A stretch of 64,000 nucleotides of DNA from Amycolatopsis nigrescens CSC17Ta-90. GTDB lineage: Bacteria > Actinomycetota > Actinomycetes > Mycobacteriales > Pseudonocardiaceae. Numbering within the stretch: position 1 is the stretch's first letter; each line of letters begins with the position of its first letter. A model generated the notes under the pieces. The model was not told where the DNA came from. It was given only the letters and a program-made list of their open reading frames with translations, and searched no databases. The stretch covers positions 4,030,157 to 4,094,156 of the forward strand of contig NZ_ARVW01000001.1 in the NCBI RefSeq assembly GCF_000384315.1, given 5' to 3'. Both the position numbers and the translations under genes were made by a program. Below are positions 7,290 through 17,812 of this stretch, piece by piece.

Positions 7290-8164
7290 GAGGATCCGGC
7301 CTCCGCTCGATCGTAGGCGCTTGCCAGGCTGGCAAGCCATGCCCGCGATTGTCCCTCATTCAGGGCATTCGCATCGAGTCTGGCGAGAAAACCGCGATAA
7401 CGCGTGATGTCTTCGGCCTTGTCCAAGAATGTCCCGGCGGCGAGGCCTTCGGTGTAGGCGGTCGCTGGGTGCTCGGCCTGCTCCAACAGCATGAACATGC
7501 CGCCCCACGCGCTGAACGGCCCGGCGGCCTCCCGCACCACCCGGATGGTGCATCGTGGCAGGGATCCGGCGAACACCAAATGTAGAAGCTGCTCGTTCAT
7601 CACCCGGCTACTGCCCAGCACAGTGCGCAGCGCATGCTCTTGAATGAAGTAAGTGCAGTCCGGCGGTTGGTCTCGACGCAGCAGTTCTTGCCGGGCGAGC
7701 CGGGCTTGCACCCGGAGTTCGATCTCGCCCTGAGTGCGCGTCGAGCACCAACGAAACAGTTCCCGGATGTACTGCTCGGTCTGCAGGAGTCCGGGAATGA
7801 CCGCGGGTTCGTAGCTGGCGATCGAGTCGGCGATGCTCTCCGCGACGATCAGCGAGCGCAGTTCCGTGGGCAGCTCCGGGTTGTGCGGGCGGACCCAGTA
7901 GCCGTTGTCGGGTTCCTTGGCCATGGCGATGAGCTGTTCGTACTCGATGCGGTCGAGCGGGCCACAACCGGCCAGGAAGGTGGCTACGTCCACGCTGGAC
8001 GGCGCGCGGCGGCCGGTCTCCCAGAACGAGACATTGCAGTCCGGCCAGCCCACCTTCCGGTTCAGCTCACGCCCGCCGAGCTGCTTTCGCTTCCGCACGC
8101 CCCGCAGCGTCAAGCCCAGTTCGCGGGTCCGTGCGGTGGAGTCGTGCCGCGCCTTTTCGCTCAT
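7262..8164 (-). CDS. XRE-family regulator with DUF5753 (WhiJ-like)
   Basis: A 300-residue protein. Residues 14-70 are an XRE helix-turn-helix; the recognition helix is followed by [12 protein letters not shown]. The rest matches DUF5753, with [19 protein letters not shown] and the terminal Trp/Leu-rich helix. In streptomycetes such proteins (the WhiJ type) work with a small DUF397 partner, here the overlapping next gene. They are proposed to bind DNA until the partner relieves them. TAGCGT lies 7 bases before the ATG at 8164 with no Shine-Dalgarno, so the message is probably leaderless and the operon starts here. Confidence 0.9.
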   Translation of the reverse strand: MSEKARHDSTARTRELGLTLRGVRKRKQLGGRELNRKVGWPDCNVSFWETGRRAPSSVDVATFLAGCGPLDRIEYEQLIAMAKEPDNGYWVRPHNPELPTELRSLIVAESIADSIASYEPAVIPGLLQTEQYIRELFRWCSTRTQGEIELRVQARLARQELLRRDQPPDCTYFIQEHALRTVLGSSRVMNEQLLHLVFAGSLPRCTIRVVREAAGPFSAWGGMFMLLEQAEHPATAYTEGLAAGTFLDKAEDITRYRGFLARLDANALNEGQSRAWLASLASAYDRAEAGSSCPPPSKPG

Positions 8165-8171
8165 GCCTGCC

Positions 8172-8177
8172 ACGCTA
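8172..8177 (-). promoter_or_regulatory. -10 box of the leaderless XRE-DUF397 operon
   Basis: On the minus strand this reads TAGCGT, 7 bases before the ATG at 8164. The spacing is the same as in many other genes of the window that lack a ribosome binding site. Confidence 0.5.
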
Positions 8178-8256
8178 GAACGGCAGGTCAGCGCGGTGCG
8201 GGCGCGGCACGACCGGTTCACCTCAACGGACGTGAGTGCTGCGGACCCGGCAACAC

Positions 8257-10077
<1,821 letters not shown>

Positions 10078-10116
10078 CTATGAGTCGTCATGGCCGACCG
10101 GCGGCATCACAGAGCC

Positions 10117-10154
10117 CCGCGACGGGGGGCCGGTCGGTTCAGGCCCCGTCGCGG
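10117..10154 (-). terminator. Attenuator hairpin in the leuA leader
   Basis: Two 11-bp arms, CCGCGACGGGG and CCCCGTCGCGG on the minus strand, are perfectly complementary around a 16-base loop. The 5' arm overlaps the last codons of the leucine leader peptide, so a ribosome stalled at the leucine codons would change the folding. There is no long U run after it; the leuA start follows about 70 bases downstream. Confidence 0.7.
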
Positions 10155-10180
10155 CAGCGAAGCAGGAGAGCGCGTGCCAC
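10139..10180 (-). CDS. leuL: Leucine leader peptide of leuA
   Basis: A 13-codon frame starting at GTG 10180 reads MARALLLRCRDGA and stops at TGA. Three consecutive leucine codons of different types (CTC, CTG, CTT) sit in the middle. GTGGAGAC just upstream could serve as the ribosome site. The peptide ends inside the 5' arm of the hairpin at 10117-10154. Leader-peptide attenuation of leuA is established for several actinobacteria. When charged leucyl-tRNA is scarce the ribosome should stall and free leuA transcription. Confidence 0.78.
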   Translation of the reverse strand: MARALLLRCRDGA

Positions 10181-10308
10181 GTCTCCACTCTAAACACAAG
10201 CCGCGCCGCTTGGAAAGCTCGCCTGCGCGATCGAACTGTTATCCGGACTCGTACACGTGGGTTACTCACCCGTAGCAATCGGCGGTGGGACATGCGAGAC
10301 TGCCCGGC

Positions 10309-10749
10309 ATGGGCGAGCACGCCGAGAAGACCGAAAAGGGCAGGCCGGACGACGCCACGCAGGCGCTGCCGCCGGTCGGGTCGAGCACTGCCGGAGACAC
10401 CGAGGGCGCCGCGGCCAAGCGTGGCACCACAGTGGACTGGCGCCGGACGAAGGACACCACGGTCGGCTTCATCGCCGGGCTGGTGCGCTGGATCGGGCTG
10501 ATCTTCGCGGCCGTTCTGGTGCTGCACATCATCTTCGTGATCGCCGAGGCCAACGCGGAGAACGGCATCGTGACGTTCATCCGCGGCTGGGCCGAGCCGC
10601 TCACGCTCGGCTTCCGCGACCTCTTCGTCATCCCGGAAGACGCCAAGCTCCAGGTGCTGGTCAACTTCGGGATTGCCGCGCTGTTCTGGCTGATCGTCTC
10701 GGCGGTTCTCGCGAAGATCATCCGCCGGGTGGGTGGCACCGCTTCCTGA
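10309..10749 (+). CDS. Small integral membrane protein, unknown function
   Basis: A 146-residue protein. The first 50 residues are charged and disordered-looking (acidic, with GRPDDATQ and AAKRGTT). Two hydrophobic helices follow, near residues 62-84 (GLVRWIGLIFAAVLVLHII) and 115-137, separated by a loop with RGWAEPLTLGFRDLF. It ends in a short basic tail. The layout suggests both ends in the cytoplasm. I do not recognise a named family, though such proteins recur next to leuA in related genomes as far as I recall. The start at 10309 is chosen as the most downstream ATG. GAGACT 7 bases upstream is a weak leaderless -10 candidate. The gene diverges from leuA. Confidence 0.75.
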   Translation: MGEHAEKTEKGRPDDATQALPPVGSSTAGDTEGAAAKRGTTVDWRRTKDTTVGFIAGLVRWIGLIFAAVLVLHIIFVIAEANAENGIVTFIRGWAEPLTLGFRDLFVIPEDAKLQVLVNFGIAALFWLIVSAVLAKIIRRVGGTAS

Positions 10750-10766
10750 GCACGGGGTCGGTCCGT

Positions 10767-10772
10767 TAGGTT
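10767..10772 (+). promoter_or_regulatory. -10 box that sets the start of the EspG-like gene
   Basis: TAGGTT lies 7 bases before GTG 10780. An in-frame TTG at 10771 would overlap this box, and no Shine-Dalgarno is present, so GTG 10780 is the more likely, leaderless, start. Confidence 0.45.
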
Positions 10773-10779
10773 GCCCCAG

Positions 10780-11376
10780 GTGCAGAACGCCTTACAGGTC
10801 TGGGCACGGCCCGACGTGCTGATCGTCGGCCGGGCCAGCCAGGCCACCGGCAGCGAGGCGGCGCACTACCGCGCCTCGGCGGCCGGCGGGGTCGGGCTGC
10901 TCTCCGGGCAGGACGGCGAGCGGGTCATCTTCGAGCTTTGCGACTCCGGTTCGCTGGTGGACCGGCTGCTGGCCGATCTGCCGGAGCTCGGCCCGGTGCC
11001 GGTACCGGCCGGCTCGGTGCTCGAACGCGAGGACGGCACGGATGCCACCGAAACCGGCGGGATGCGGGTGCTGCGCGGGTTCATGTCCGCCCCGGTCGAG
11101 CGCTTCGGCATGTTCGAGGTGTCCGTGCGCGGCCAGGACGGGCAGTTGGACCAGCAGGGCTCGGTCCAGTTCTTCGACACCGCGCGCGGCCGGTTCATGG
11201 TGACCACCACGATGCTCGCCGACGGCGCGCGCAGGCGTGACTTCGTGCCCACCGACGGCTCGGACATCCGCCGCTGGCTGCGCGAACGGGCCGGTGGAAA
11301 ACTAGCCGAGGGGACTGAGGGGATTGCCCCAGTCGCCGGTGAAGGCGAACTCCGCCAAGGGGATGCGCTCGCGTGA
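10780..11376 (+). CDS. EspG-like (ESX secretion-associated) protein, short
   Basis: A 198-residue protein whose core resembles the C-terminal two thirds of EspG chaperones. It has a WARPDVLIVGRA strand, SAAGGVGLLSGQDGERVIFEL, a LVDRLLADLPELGPVP helix and the late FFDTARGRFMVTTTM strand. EspG proteins bind PE/PPE or WXG substrates of type VII secretion. The usual N-terminal segment is missing: the previous gene stops just 30 bases upstream. No ESX core genes are nearby. The last 25 codons overlap the convergent nitroreductase gene by 75 bases. Function in secretion is inferred only from family resemblance. Confidence 0.62.
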   Translation: MQNALQVWARPDVLIVGRASQATGSEAAHYRASAAGGVGLLSGQDGERVIFELCDSGSLVDRLLADLPELGPVPVPAGSVLEREDGTDATETGGMRVLRGFMSAPVERFGMFEVSVRGQDGQLDQQGSVQFFDTARGRFMVTTTMLADGARRRDFVPTDGSDIRRWLRERAGGKLAEGTEGIAPVAGEGELRQGDALA

Positions 11377-11901
11377 CGACCGTTCCCTGGCGATGTCGCG
11401 CTCTTCCCCAAGCACCTCCGGCTCCCCGGCGGTGCCGATCGCGATGGCGACCAGCGGGCGGACGTCCGCGGGCAGCGTGAACCGCTCGGCGACCGCGTTC
11501 CGGTCGAACCCGGCCATCTGGTGCGCGACCAGTCCCTCCGCGACCGCCTGCAGCACCAGGTTCTGGCTGGCCAGCCCGAGGCCGTACTCGGCGTAGGGGA
11601 TCTCGCCCTTTTCGTTGCGGGTGACCGCGAGACCGATCAGCAGCGCGCCCGCGCGGTGCGCCCAGGACTGGTTACGCACGGTGAGCGTGCCCAGGATTCG
11701 GTCGAAGGTCTCGTCGCCCCGCAGGCCCACCAAATAGCGGGCCGGCTGGGTGTTGCCGTAGGACGCGGACCAGCGGGCCGCTTCCAGCACCGCGCGCAGC
11801 TGGGCCTCGGAGACCACCCCGGTCTCGTCCAGTGCGCGGGGGCTCCAACGGCGGGCGATCAGCTCGTGCACGGGCACGCTGGTGGATGCTGGCTTCTCCA
11901 T
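11302..11901 (-). CDS. Nitroreductase-family FMN oxidoreductase
   Basis: A 199-residue protein of the nitroreductase superfamily. The FMN-binding [10 protein letters not shown] motif is near residue 18, [15 protein letters not shown] near 45-60 contacts flavin, and the second half carries [25 protein letters not shown]. Such enzymes use NAD(P)H to reduce nitro groups, quinones or other acceptors as dimers; the physiological substrate is unknown. The ATG at 11901 begins [15 protein letters not shown], and longer forms would add an unrelated Arg/Pro-rich tail. Its 3' end overlaps the convergent EspG-like gene by 75 bases. The C-terminal [11 protein letters not shown] is normal for this subfamily. 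Confidence 0.9.
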   Translation of the reverse strand: MEKPASTSVPVHELIARRWSPRALDETGVVSEAQLRAVLEAARWSASYGNTQPARYLVGLRGDETFDRILGTLTVRNQSWAHRAGALLIGLAVTRNEKGEIPYAEYGLGLASQNLVLQAVAEGLVAHQMAGFDRNAVAERFTLPADVRPLVAIAIGTAGEPEVLGEERDIARERSSRERIPLAEFAFTGDWGNPLSPLG

Positions 11902-11977
11902 GAAACGGATCTTCTCACCATCACCCGGACTAGTGGTCGGGGCCACACAGTGGGGTGGTCGCCGGCGCAACCCCCGG

Positions 11978-11983
11978 TAGGCT
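11978..11983 (+). promoter_or_regulatory. Possible -10 box for lysC-asd
   Basis: TAGGCT is found about 65 bases before the lysC GTG, in the only gap between the nitroreductase start and lysC. The -35 region is poor (GTGGTC at suitable spacing). It would give a leader of about 60 bases. No lysine riboswitch fold is evident. Confidence 0.35.
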
Positions 11984-12048
11984 CCTGGAAAACACCGGGA
12001 CGCATGGGGGCTCCCTCTGCCGGGGGCCGACTAGGAGGTTCACCGCAC

Positions 12049-13314
<1,266 letters not shown>

Positions 13315-13316
13315 AA

Positions 13317-14384
13317 ATGGCACCTGTACTGGCTTTGGTCGGCGCGACCGGCGCGGTCGGCACCGTCATGATCGACATCATCAACGGCCGGGACTCCGTG
13401 CCGTGGGGTGAGATCCGGCTGATCGCGTCCGCGCGCTCGGCGGGCAAGAAGATCACCGTGCGCGGCCAGGAGCTGACCGTGGTCGCGCTCTCCCCGGAGG
13501 CCTTCGACGGGGTGGACATCGCGATGTTCGACGTGCCGGACGAGATCTCCGCGGAGTGGGCGCCGGTCGCGGTGTCCCGCGGCGCGGTCGCGGTGGACAA
13601 CTCCGGCGCGTTCCGGATGGACGACGAGGTGCCGCTGGTGGTGCCCGAAGTAAATGCGGCGGCGGTGGCGAACCGGCCGAAGGGCATCATCGCCAACCCG
13701 AACTGCACCACGCTTTCCATGATGGCCGCGCTCGGCGCGCTGCACCGCGAGTTCGAGCTGACCGAGCTGGTGGTGGCCTCGTACCAGGCCGCTTCCGGTG
13801 CCGGGCAGGGCGGCATCGACCGGCTCTACGCGGAGCTGGAAGCGGTGTCCGGCAAGGGGCTCGGGGCGCGCGCTGGTGACGTGCGGGCGGCCGTGCAGGC
13901 CGCCGGACTGTCCTTTGCGGACAGTCCGTTCGCCGGTGCGCCGCTGGCGCTGAACGTGGTGCCCGCGGCGGGCTCCTACAAGGGGGACGGCTGGTTCTCC
14001 GAGGAGCTCAAGGTGCGCAACGAGTCGCGCAAGATCCTCGGCATCCCGGACCTGAAGGTGTCCGCCACCTGCGTGCGGGTCCCGGTGGTCACCACGCACT
14101 CGCTCGCGGTGCACGCCAAGTTCGCCCGCGAGGTCACCGTGGACGCGGCGCACAAGGTGTTCGGGGCGCAGCCGTCGATCGTGCTGGTGGACGACCCGGC
14201 GAACGGCAGCTTCCCCACCCCGGCGGACGTGGTCGGCGGCGACCCGACCTATGTCGGCCGGGTTCGCCAGGCGCTGGACTTCCCGAACACGCTGGACTTC
14301 TTCGTCTGCGGCGACAACCTGCGCAAGGGTGCCGCCCTCAACACCTACGAGGTCGCCGAACAACTCGCCCCCGAATTCACCTGA
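13317..14384 (+). CDS. asd: Aspartate-semialdehyde dehydrogenase
   Basis: A 355-residue enzyme that reduces aspartyl phosphate to aspartate semialdehyde with NADPH. The cofactor motif GATGAVG lies at residues 9-15. The catalytic cysteine is C130 in NPNCTT, and [15 protein letters not shown] contains the conserved Gln and the glycine loop. Late [13 protein letters not shown] and [13 protein letters not shown] are also family features. Full length matches the usual 340-360 residues. The ATG at 13317 follows the lysC stop by 2 bases, so it is co-translated from the lysC message. A perfect 25-bp-arm palindrome follows at 14403-14453. Confidence 0.97.
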   Translation: MAPVLALVGATGAVGTVMIDIINGRDSVPWGEIRLIASARSAGKKITVRGQELTVVALSPEAFDGVDIAMFDVPDEISAEWAPVAVSRGAVAVDNSGAFRMDDEVPLVVPEVNAAAVANRPKGIIANPNCTTLSMMAALGALHREFELTELVVASYQAASGAGQGGIDRLYAELEAVSGKGLGARAGDVRAAVQAAGLSFADSPFAGAPLALNVVPAAGSYKGDGWFSEELKVRNESRKILGIPDLKVSATCVRVPVVTTHSLAVHAKFAREVTVDAAHKVFGAQPSIVLVDDPANGSFPTPADVVGGDPTYVGRVRQALDFPNTLDFFVCGDNLRKGAALNTYEVAEQLAPEFT

Positions 14385-14402
14385 TCCCCAGTGATCCCCA
14401 GT

Positions 14403-14453
14403 CCGTGAAGGCCACCTTGCCTACCTTGAAGGTAGGCAAGGTGGCCTTCACGG
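14403..14453. repeat. Perfect palindrome, copy B of the GAAGGCCACCTTGCC family
   Basis: Two exact 25-bp arms (14403-14427 and 14429-14453) flank one central base. The outer arm begins CCGTGAAGGCCACCTTGCC. It lies between the convergent asd and DUF418 genes, and its right arm contains the DUF418 stop codon (14448-14450). It probably acts as a two-way transcription terminator. Confidence 0.92.
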
Positions 14454-15587
14454 CACTTTGCTCAGGGAGCGTTGGGGGGCTTGGTAGGCCCATTGCCAGG
14501 CGAGTTCGACGGGGCCGCGGGAGAAGCGCCGCAGCCACAAGGTGGACAGCGTCATGAGCAAGCCGCAGAGTCCGATGTAGACGACGATCACCCACCACGG
14601 CCGGGCGTCGGCGAAGGTGGCGGCCAGCCCGAGGCCCCAGCCGTAGCAGAGCACGCCGGCCGCCAGGTTCTGGAAGATGTAGCCGGATAGCGCGGCCCGC
14701 CCCACGGCGGTCAGCCCGCGGCGCAGCGGCCCTGGCTCGCCGCGCGTCCGGAGCACCAGCGTGGTGATCAGCCCGAGCAGGCCGAGCGCGACCACGGGCG
14801 CGGCCAGGTAGCGGTCCAGCACGAACAGCCCCTGGCCGCCGAAGGTGGTGAACAGGTTGAGCGGCACGCCGATGCCGAGCCCGAACCCGCTGAGCTTGGT
14901 GCGCAGCCGGTGGCCGCGTGCGGAGTCCTCCAGCGCGCCGGCGCGCAGCAGTTCGACCCCGAGCAGGAACAGCACGGTGCTGAGCGGGAGCACCAGCACG
15001 ACCTCGGACCGGTAGACGGCAGCCATCGAGATCCGGTCGGCGACCTGGGCGAACCAGTTGCCGGTGCCGGCCGCCGGTGTCCCGCCGGACAACGTGCCCG
15101 TCCCGCCGAGCATGGCCGCGGTGAGCAGGCCGACCAGGCCGAGGTGGATCGCGGCCTGCACCACCAGCCAGGTCCGGCGCACCCGGTCGCTGCGGCCGAC
15201 CAGGAACGCGACCAGCACCGAAACGATGGCGTAGTACATCAGCACGTCGAATTCGAAGATCAGGATGTAGTGCAGCGTGCCTTCCACGAAGAGCAGCGCG
15301 GCGCGCCACAGGTACCAGCCGGGCCAGCGTGCCCCGCGCCGCCGAGCCGAGCGGTACTGAAGTTCCAGGCCGATGCCGAACATCAGGGAGAGCAGGGCGA
15401 GGAACTTGCCGTTGCTCAGGAACCGCAGCAGCAGTTCGGTGAACCCGGCGGCCGAGTCCGGGGTGGGCAGGTCGAGGAAACCGGCCGCCCCATCCGGGCT
15501 GGTGAAGATCCAGATGTTGGTGCCGAGGGTGCCCAGAATGGCCACCCCGCGAAGCACGTCCAGCGCCTGTATTCGTTCTGTGCGCAC
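14448..15587 (-). CDS. DUF418 family membrane protein
   Basis: A 379-residue polytopic membrane protein. It begins with the family signature RIQALDVLRGVAILGTLGTN, and the C-terminal half is the DUF418 domain proper. About nine to ten hydrophobic segments are visible, with RLRTKLSGFGLGIG and GRAALSGYIFQNLAAG late in the protein. DUF418 proteins resemble membrane acyltransferases and transporters, but their role is not established. The start is GTG 15587, with GGGGGAGAA upstream. Its 3' end reaches into palindrome copy B. It stands alone, with the PIN-like gene 115 bases upstream on the same strand. Confidence 0.88.
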   Translation of the reverse strand: MRTERIQALDVLRGVAILGTLGTNIWIFTSPDGAAGFLDLPTPDSAAGFTELLLRFLSNGKFLALLSLMFGIGLELQYRSARRRGARWPGWYLWRAALLFVEGTLHYILIFEFDVLMYYAIVSVLVAFLVGRSDRVRRTWLVVQAAIHLGLVGLLTAAMLGGTGTLSGGTPAAGTGNWFAQVADRISMAAVYRSEVVLVLPLSTVLFLLGVELLRAGALEDSARGHRLRTKLSGFGLGIGVPLNLFTTFGGQGLFVLDRYLAAPVVALGLLGLITTLVLRTRGEPGPLRRGLTAVGRAALSGYIFQNLAAGVLCYGWGLGLAATFADARPWWVIVVYIGLCGLLMTLSTLWLRRFSRGPVELAWQWAYQAPQRSLSKVP

Positions 15588-15702
15588 GAGTTCTCCCCCA
15601 TTGCCGCCCGATTCCCGCCGGTAACGCTAGGGCCGCCGCGGACAGGCGTCCTCATCCGAAGGGAGGAGACGGGGGTGGAGAAAAGCAGGAAATGGGGTTG
15701 AG

Positions 15703-16242
15703 TCAAGCGATCCAGCGATCGAACGATCCGCGATCGGTCACGCCTGGTGGTCCGCCCCGGTCCTGCTGCCTCAGGGTGCGCAGGTAGGACCACAACGTGT
15801 CGCGATCCACGTCGTCGTGGCGCGCGACGAGGCGGAGCAGGTCCCAGGTCGTCACGGTCATGATGCCCAGTTCGGTGGCCAGGACGGGAACGCTGCGGTC
15901 GTCCGTGACGAAGATGCCGTGCAGGGAACGGCAGCTCATGATCGCCAGGGTTTCGGCTTCTCCCAGGTGTTTGTGGGGGCCATCCCCTGGCCTCGCGAAT
16001 CGGGTGCGGAAGGTGCGGGTCATGGTGTGTTCCGCACCGGTTTCCGGGCGGAGCGGTTCCCCGAAGATCTGGTGCGCCTGTGCCAGGTCTTCGAGCCCGG
16101 ACCATGCCGAGGACTGGTCGCACTCCCGCGCGACCGTGGCGCACCACGCACCGTTTTGGGCGAGCCTGGCAAGCAGGTCCATCCGGTGCAGGTGGGCGAA
16201 GTTGATCAGGACGGTGTTGTCCGGGAACAGCAGCAGTGCCAC
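15703..16242 (-). CDS. PIN-like (DUF3368-type) putative nuclease toxin
   Basis: A 179-residue protein with the pattern of a PIN-like RNase. An early acidic residue sits in LLLFPDNTVLINFA (D8), GEAETLAIM carries E95 and E97, and the GIFVTDDRSVPVLA segment carries D114 and D115, as in DUF3368 and VapC relatives. The middle has an ECDQSSAW stretch (E40). The start at 16242 follows the ImmA/IrrE gene stop by 13 bases, so the two are an operon. PIN proteins next to an XRE/ImmA protein suggest a toxin with its antitoxin, or a phage-response module. Toxicity is inferred. Confidence 0.65.
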   Translation of the reverse strand: MALLLFPDNTVLINFAHLHRMDLLARLAQNGAWCATVARECDQSSAWSGLEDLAQAHQIFGEPLRPETGAEHTMTRTFRTRFARPGDGPHKHLGEAETLAIMSCRSLHGIFVTDDRSVPVLATELGIMTVTTWDLLRLVARHDDVDRDTLWSYLRTLRQQDRGGPPGVTDRGSFDRWIA

Positions 16243-16255
16243 CGGGGTTCGCCGT

Positions 16256-17338
16256 TCAGATGCCGAGGGCGGCGGCCAGCTCCGCCGTCGGCATCGGCGG
16301 TGGCGGCACGGGTTCGTCCACCTGCAGGCTGTCCGCGTCGACCCCGAGCATCCACGCCAGGGTCGTTTTCGGCAGGGCTCCCTTGGCGATGAGGGTGAGA
16401 TGGGCGTCCTGGAGTGCGAACGGGAAGCGGCGGGTGGCCGCCGCGTCCATTCGCTCGGTGATCGGGTCGCCGGCTTCGGTTGACCGCCAGTGCCGCCGCA
16501 GCAGTCGTTGCGTCGGTTGCCCGGCCCACTCGGTGATCACCGAAGAGACGGGAACTTGCAGGCTTTCCAGTCGTTTCGCGAGCGCATCGGTGGACACGCC
16601 GAGTCGCCACACCTGCTGCGCGAGTTCCTCGATCGTGACTTCGGTCCAGTCCTGCGACCGCATGGTCTCCGCGGGCAGGAGGAGTTCCGCGGCGAAGGCG
16701 TTCGCAGCGGCCTCATGCCGGGTTCGTTCCACCGGAGGCAGTCCGGGGTCCACATGCCCGAGGGCCAGGTGTCCCAGTTCGTGCGCGAGTCCCCAGTTCT
16801 CCCTGAACCAGTTTCCCGTCGCGGGCACCACGATCACCGCCCGTCCGGCAACGGTGAAGCAGTAGGAGGTGGACAACTTCGGCAGCCGCACCACGTCGAT
16901 CCCGCATGCTTCGAGGCGCTCGGTGAATGGTCGTACGAACTCCGCCCCCAACCGGTCACGGGCGGCGGCGACGGACTCGGGCACCGTGGAGGCGGCCAGT
17001 CCCGCGGGTTCGGCCTGCTGATAGGCGAGGGCCACATCCGCCAGTTCTTGCCGGTCGCCGTCGGCGCCGGGTACGTCGCGGCGGCCCGAATCAGGGTCGT
17101 AGTCGTGCCGGGCTGCGACCAGCAACTGGTGCGGGTTCGGCTCCCCGGTGATCAGGAAGTGCACGTCGGCGTCGAGCAGCTCGGCGAGCAGGGCGAGCTC
17201 GATCGCCGCGAACCCCCGTTGTCCGTTGAGGGCACGGGAAAACGCGTCGGGGGTCATCCCGACGTCCGACGCGATCTCACGACGAGTGCGACCCTCCGGG
17301 AGGAGAGCGGTGACCCGACTCCCGATGCTCGTTTCCAT
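16256..17338 (-). CDS. XRE / ImmA-IrrE metallopeptidase
   Basis: A 360-residue protein. Residues 12-70 form an XRE-type helix-turn-helix (TRREIASDVGMTPDAFSRAL). The middle is an ImmA/IrrE (COG2856) zinc protease with HELGHLALGH, HELGH being residues 186-190, and a later HEAAANAFAAELLLP helix supplying the third ligand. The C-terminal third may sense or dimerise and ends in a Pro-rich segment. ImmA cleaves a partner repressor in mobile elements; COG2856-XRE proteins also appear in predicted toxin-antitoxin pairs. TATCCT lies 6 bases before the ATG at 17338, implying a leaderless message, and a palindrome overlaps the -35, suggesting autoregulation. Confidence 0.88.
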   Translation of the reverse strand: METSIGSRVTALLPEGRTRREIASDVGMTPDAFSRALNGQRGFAAIELALLAELLDADVHFLITGEPNPHQLLVAARHDYDPDSGRRDVPGADGDRQELADVALAYQQAEPAGLAASTVPESVAAARDRLGAEFVRPFTERLEACGIDVVRLPKLSTSYCFTVAGRAVIVVPATGNWFRENWGLAHELGHLALGHVDPGLPPVERTRHEAAANAFAAELLLPAETMRSQDWTEVTIEELAQQVWRLGVSTDALAKRLESLQVPVSSVITEWAGQPTQRLLRRHWRSTEAGDPITERMDAAATRRFPFALQDAHLTLIAKGALPKTTLAWMLGVDADSLQVDEPVPPPPMPTAELAAALGI

Positions 17339-17344
17339 AAGTGC

Positions 17345-17373
17345 AGGATAGCAGCGCATTGGGATTTTCCCAA
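17345..17373 (-). promoter_or_regulatory. Promoter and operator of the ImmA/IrrE-PIN operon
   Basis: On the minus strand, -35 TTGGGA (17368-17373) and -10 TATCCT (17345-17350) are 17 bases apart. The -35 is one half of the palindrome TTGGGA-ttt-TCCCAA (17359-17373). A repressor bound there would block the promoter, and the XRE domain encoded just downstream is the obvious candidate. The start codon follows the -10 by 6 bases. Confidence 0.62.
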
Positions 17374-17434
17374 CGCGTCAGGAGGTCATCAGCCGCTGTC
17401 TGTTTTTGGCCGTGCTCCAGGTACGTTGGTGGGC

Positions 17435-17812
17435 ATGAAGCTTTGGGGCGTGCCCGCGGTGCTGGTGCTCGGTGTGCTGCTGACCGGTTGTACCGAGGTG
17501 AACGAGGCCATGGACCAGGCGAACACCGCGACGAACAAGGTCAGCGCGTGCGGCGAGGCGCTGGGGCTCGCCGACCTCAACCCGGCCGGGATCGACCCGG
17601 AGAAGCTTCAGGCCGAGGCGCAGCAGAAGGCGGACCGGCTGCGGGAACTCGGCGACCAGGTGGCTGAGGCGGACGTCAAGCAGACCCTGTTCACCATGGC
17701 CGACTCCTATGTCGCGCTGGAGAAGAAGCAGGCCGACGAGCTCGGCAACCTGACCGACTGGATGCGCCGCAACGCGGCCAACCTCGATCGGCTGCGCCAG
17801 GTCTGCCTCTAG
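17435..17812 (+). CDS. Small lipoprotein, unknown function
   Basis: A 125-residue lipoprotein. The N-terminus MKLWGVPAVLVLGVLLTGC has a short positive start, a hydrophobic core and the lipobox LTGC at residues 16-19, so C19 would be lipidated after signal cleavage. The mature part is polar, mainly helical and Ala/Gln/Lys/Glu-rich, with the segment ADRLRELGDQVAEADVK. It carries two further cysteines (near residues 34 and 124) that could form a disulfide. I do not recognise a family. TACGTT lies 7 bases before the ATG, a leaderless pattern. Its TAG stop shares the four bases CTAG with the stop of the convergent MFS gene. Confidence 0.82.
   Translation: MKLWGVPAVLVLGVLLTGCTEVNEAMDQANTATNKVSACGEALGLADLNPAGIDPEKLQAEAQQKADRLRELGDQVAEADVKQTLFTMADSYVALEKKQADELGNLTDWMRRNAANLDRLRQVCL

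Noticed and set aside
11902..12048. Lysine riboswitch before lysC
   Set aside because: The gap is 147 bases and shows no typical L-box conserved core; only a -10-like box and a ribosome site were found.
17341..17667. Alternative plus-strand frame overlapping the lipoprotein gene
   Set aside because: The lipoprotein frame has a signal peptide, lipobox and a leaderless -10 at standard spacing; the other frame is Arg/Gly-rich and unsupported.
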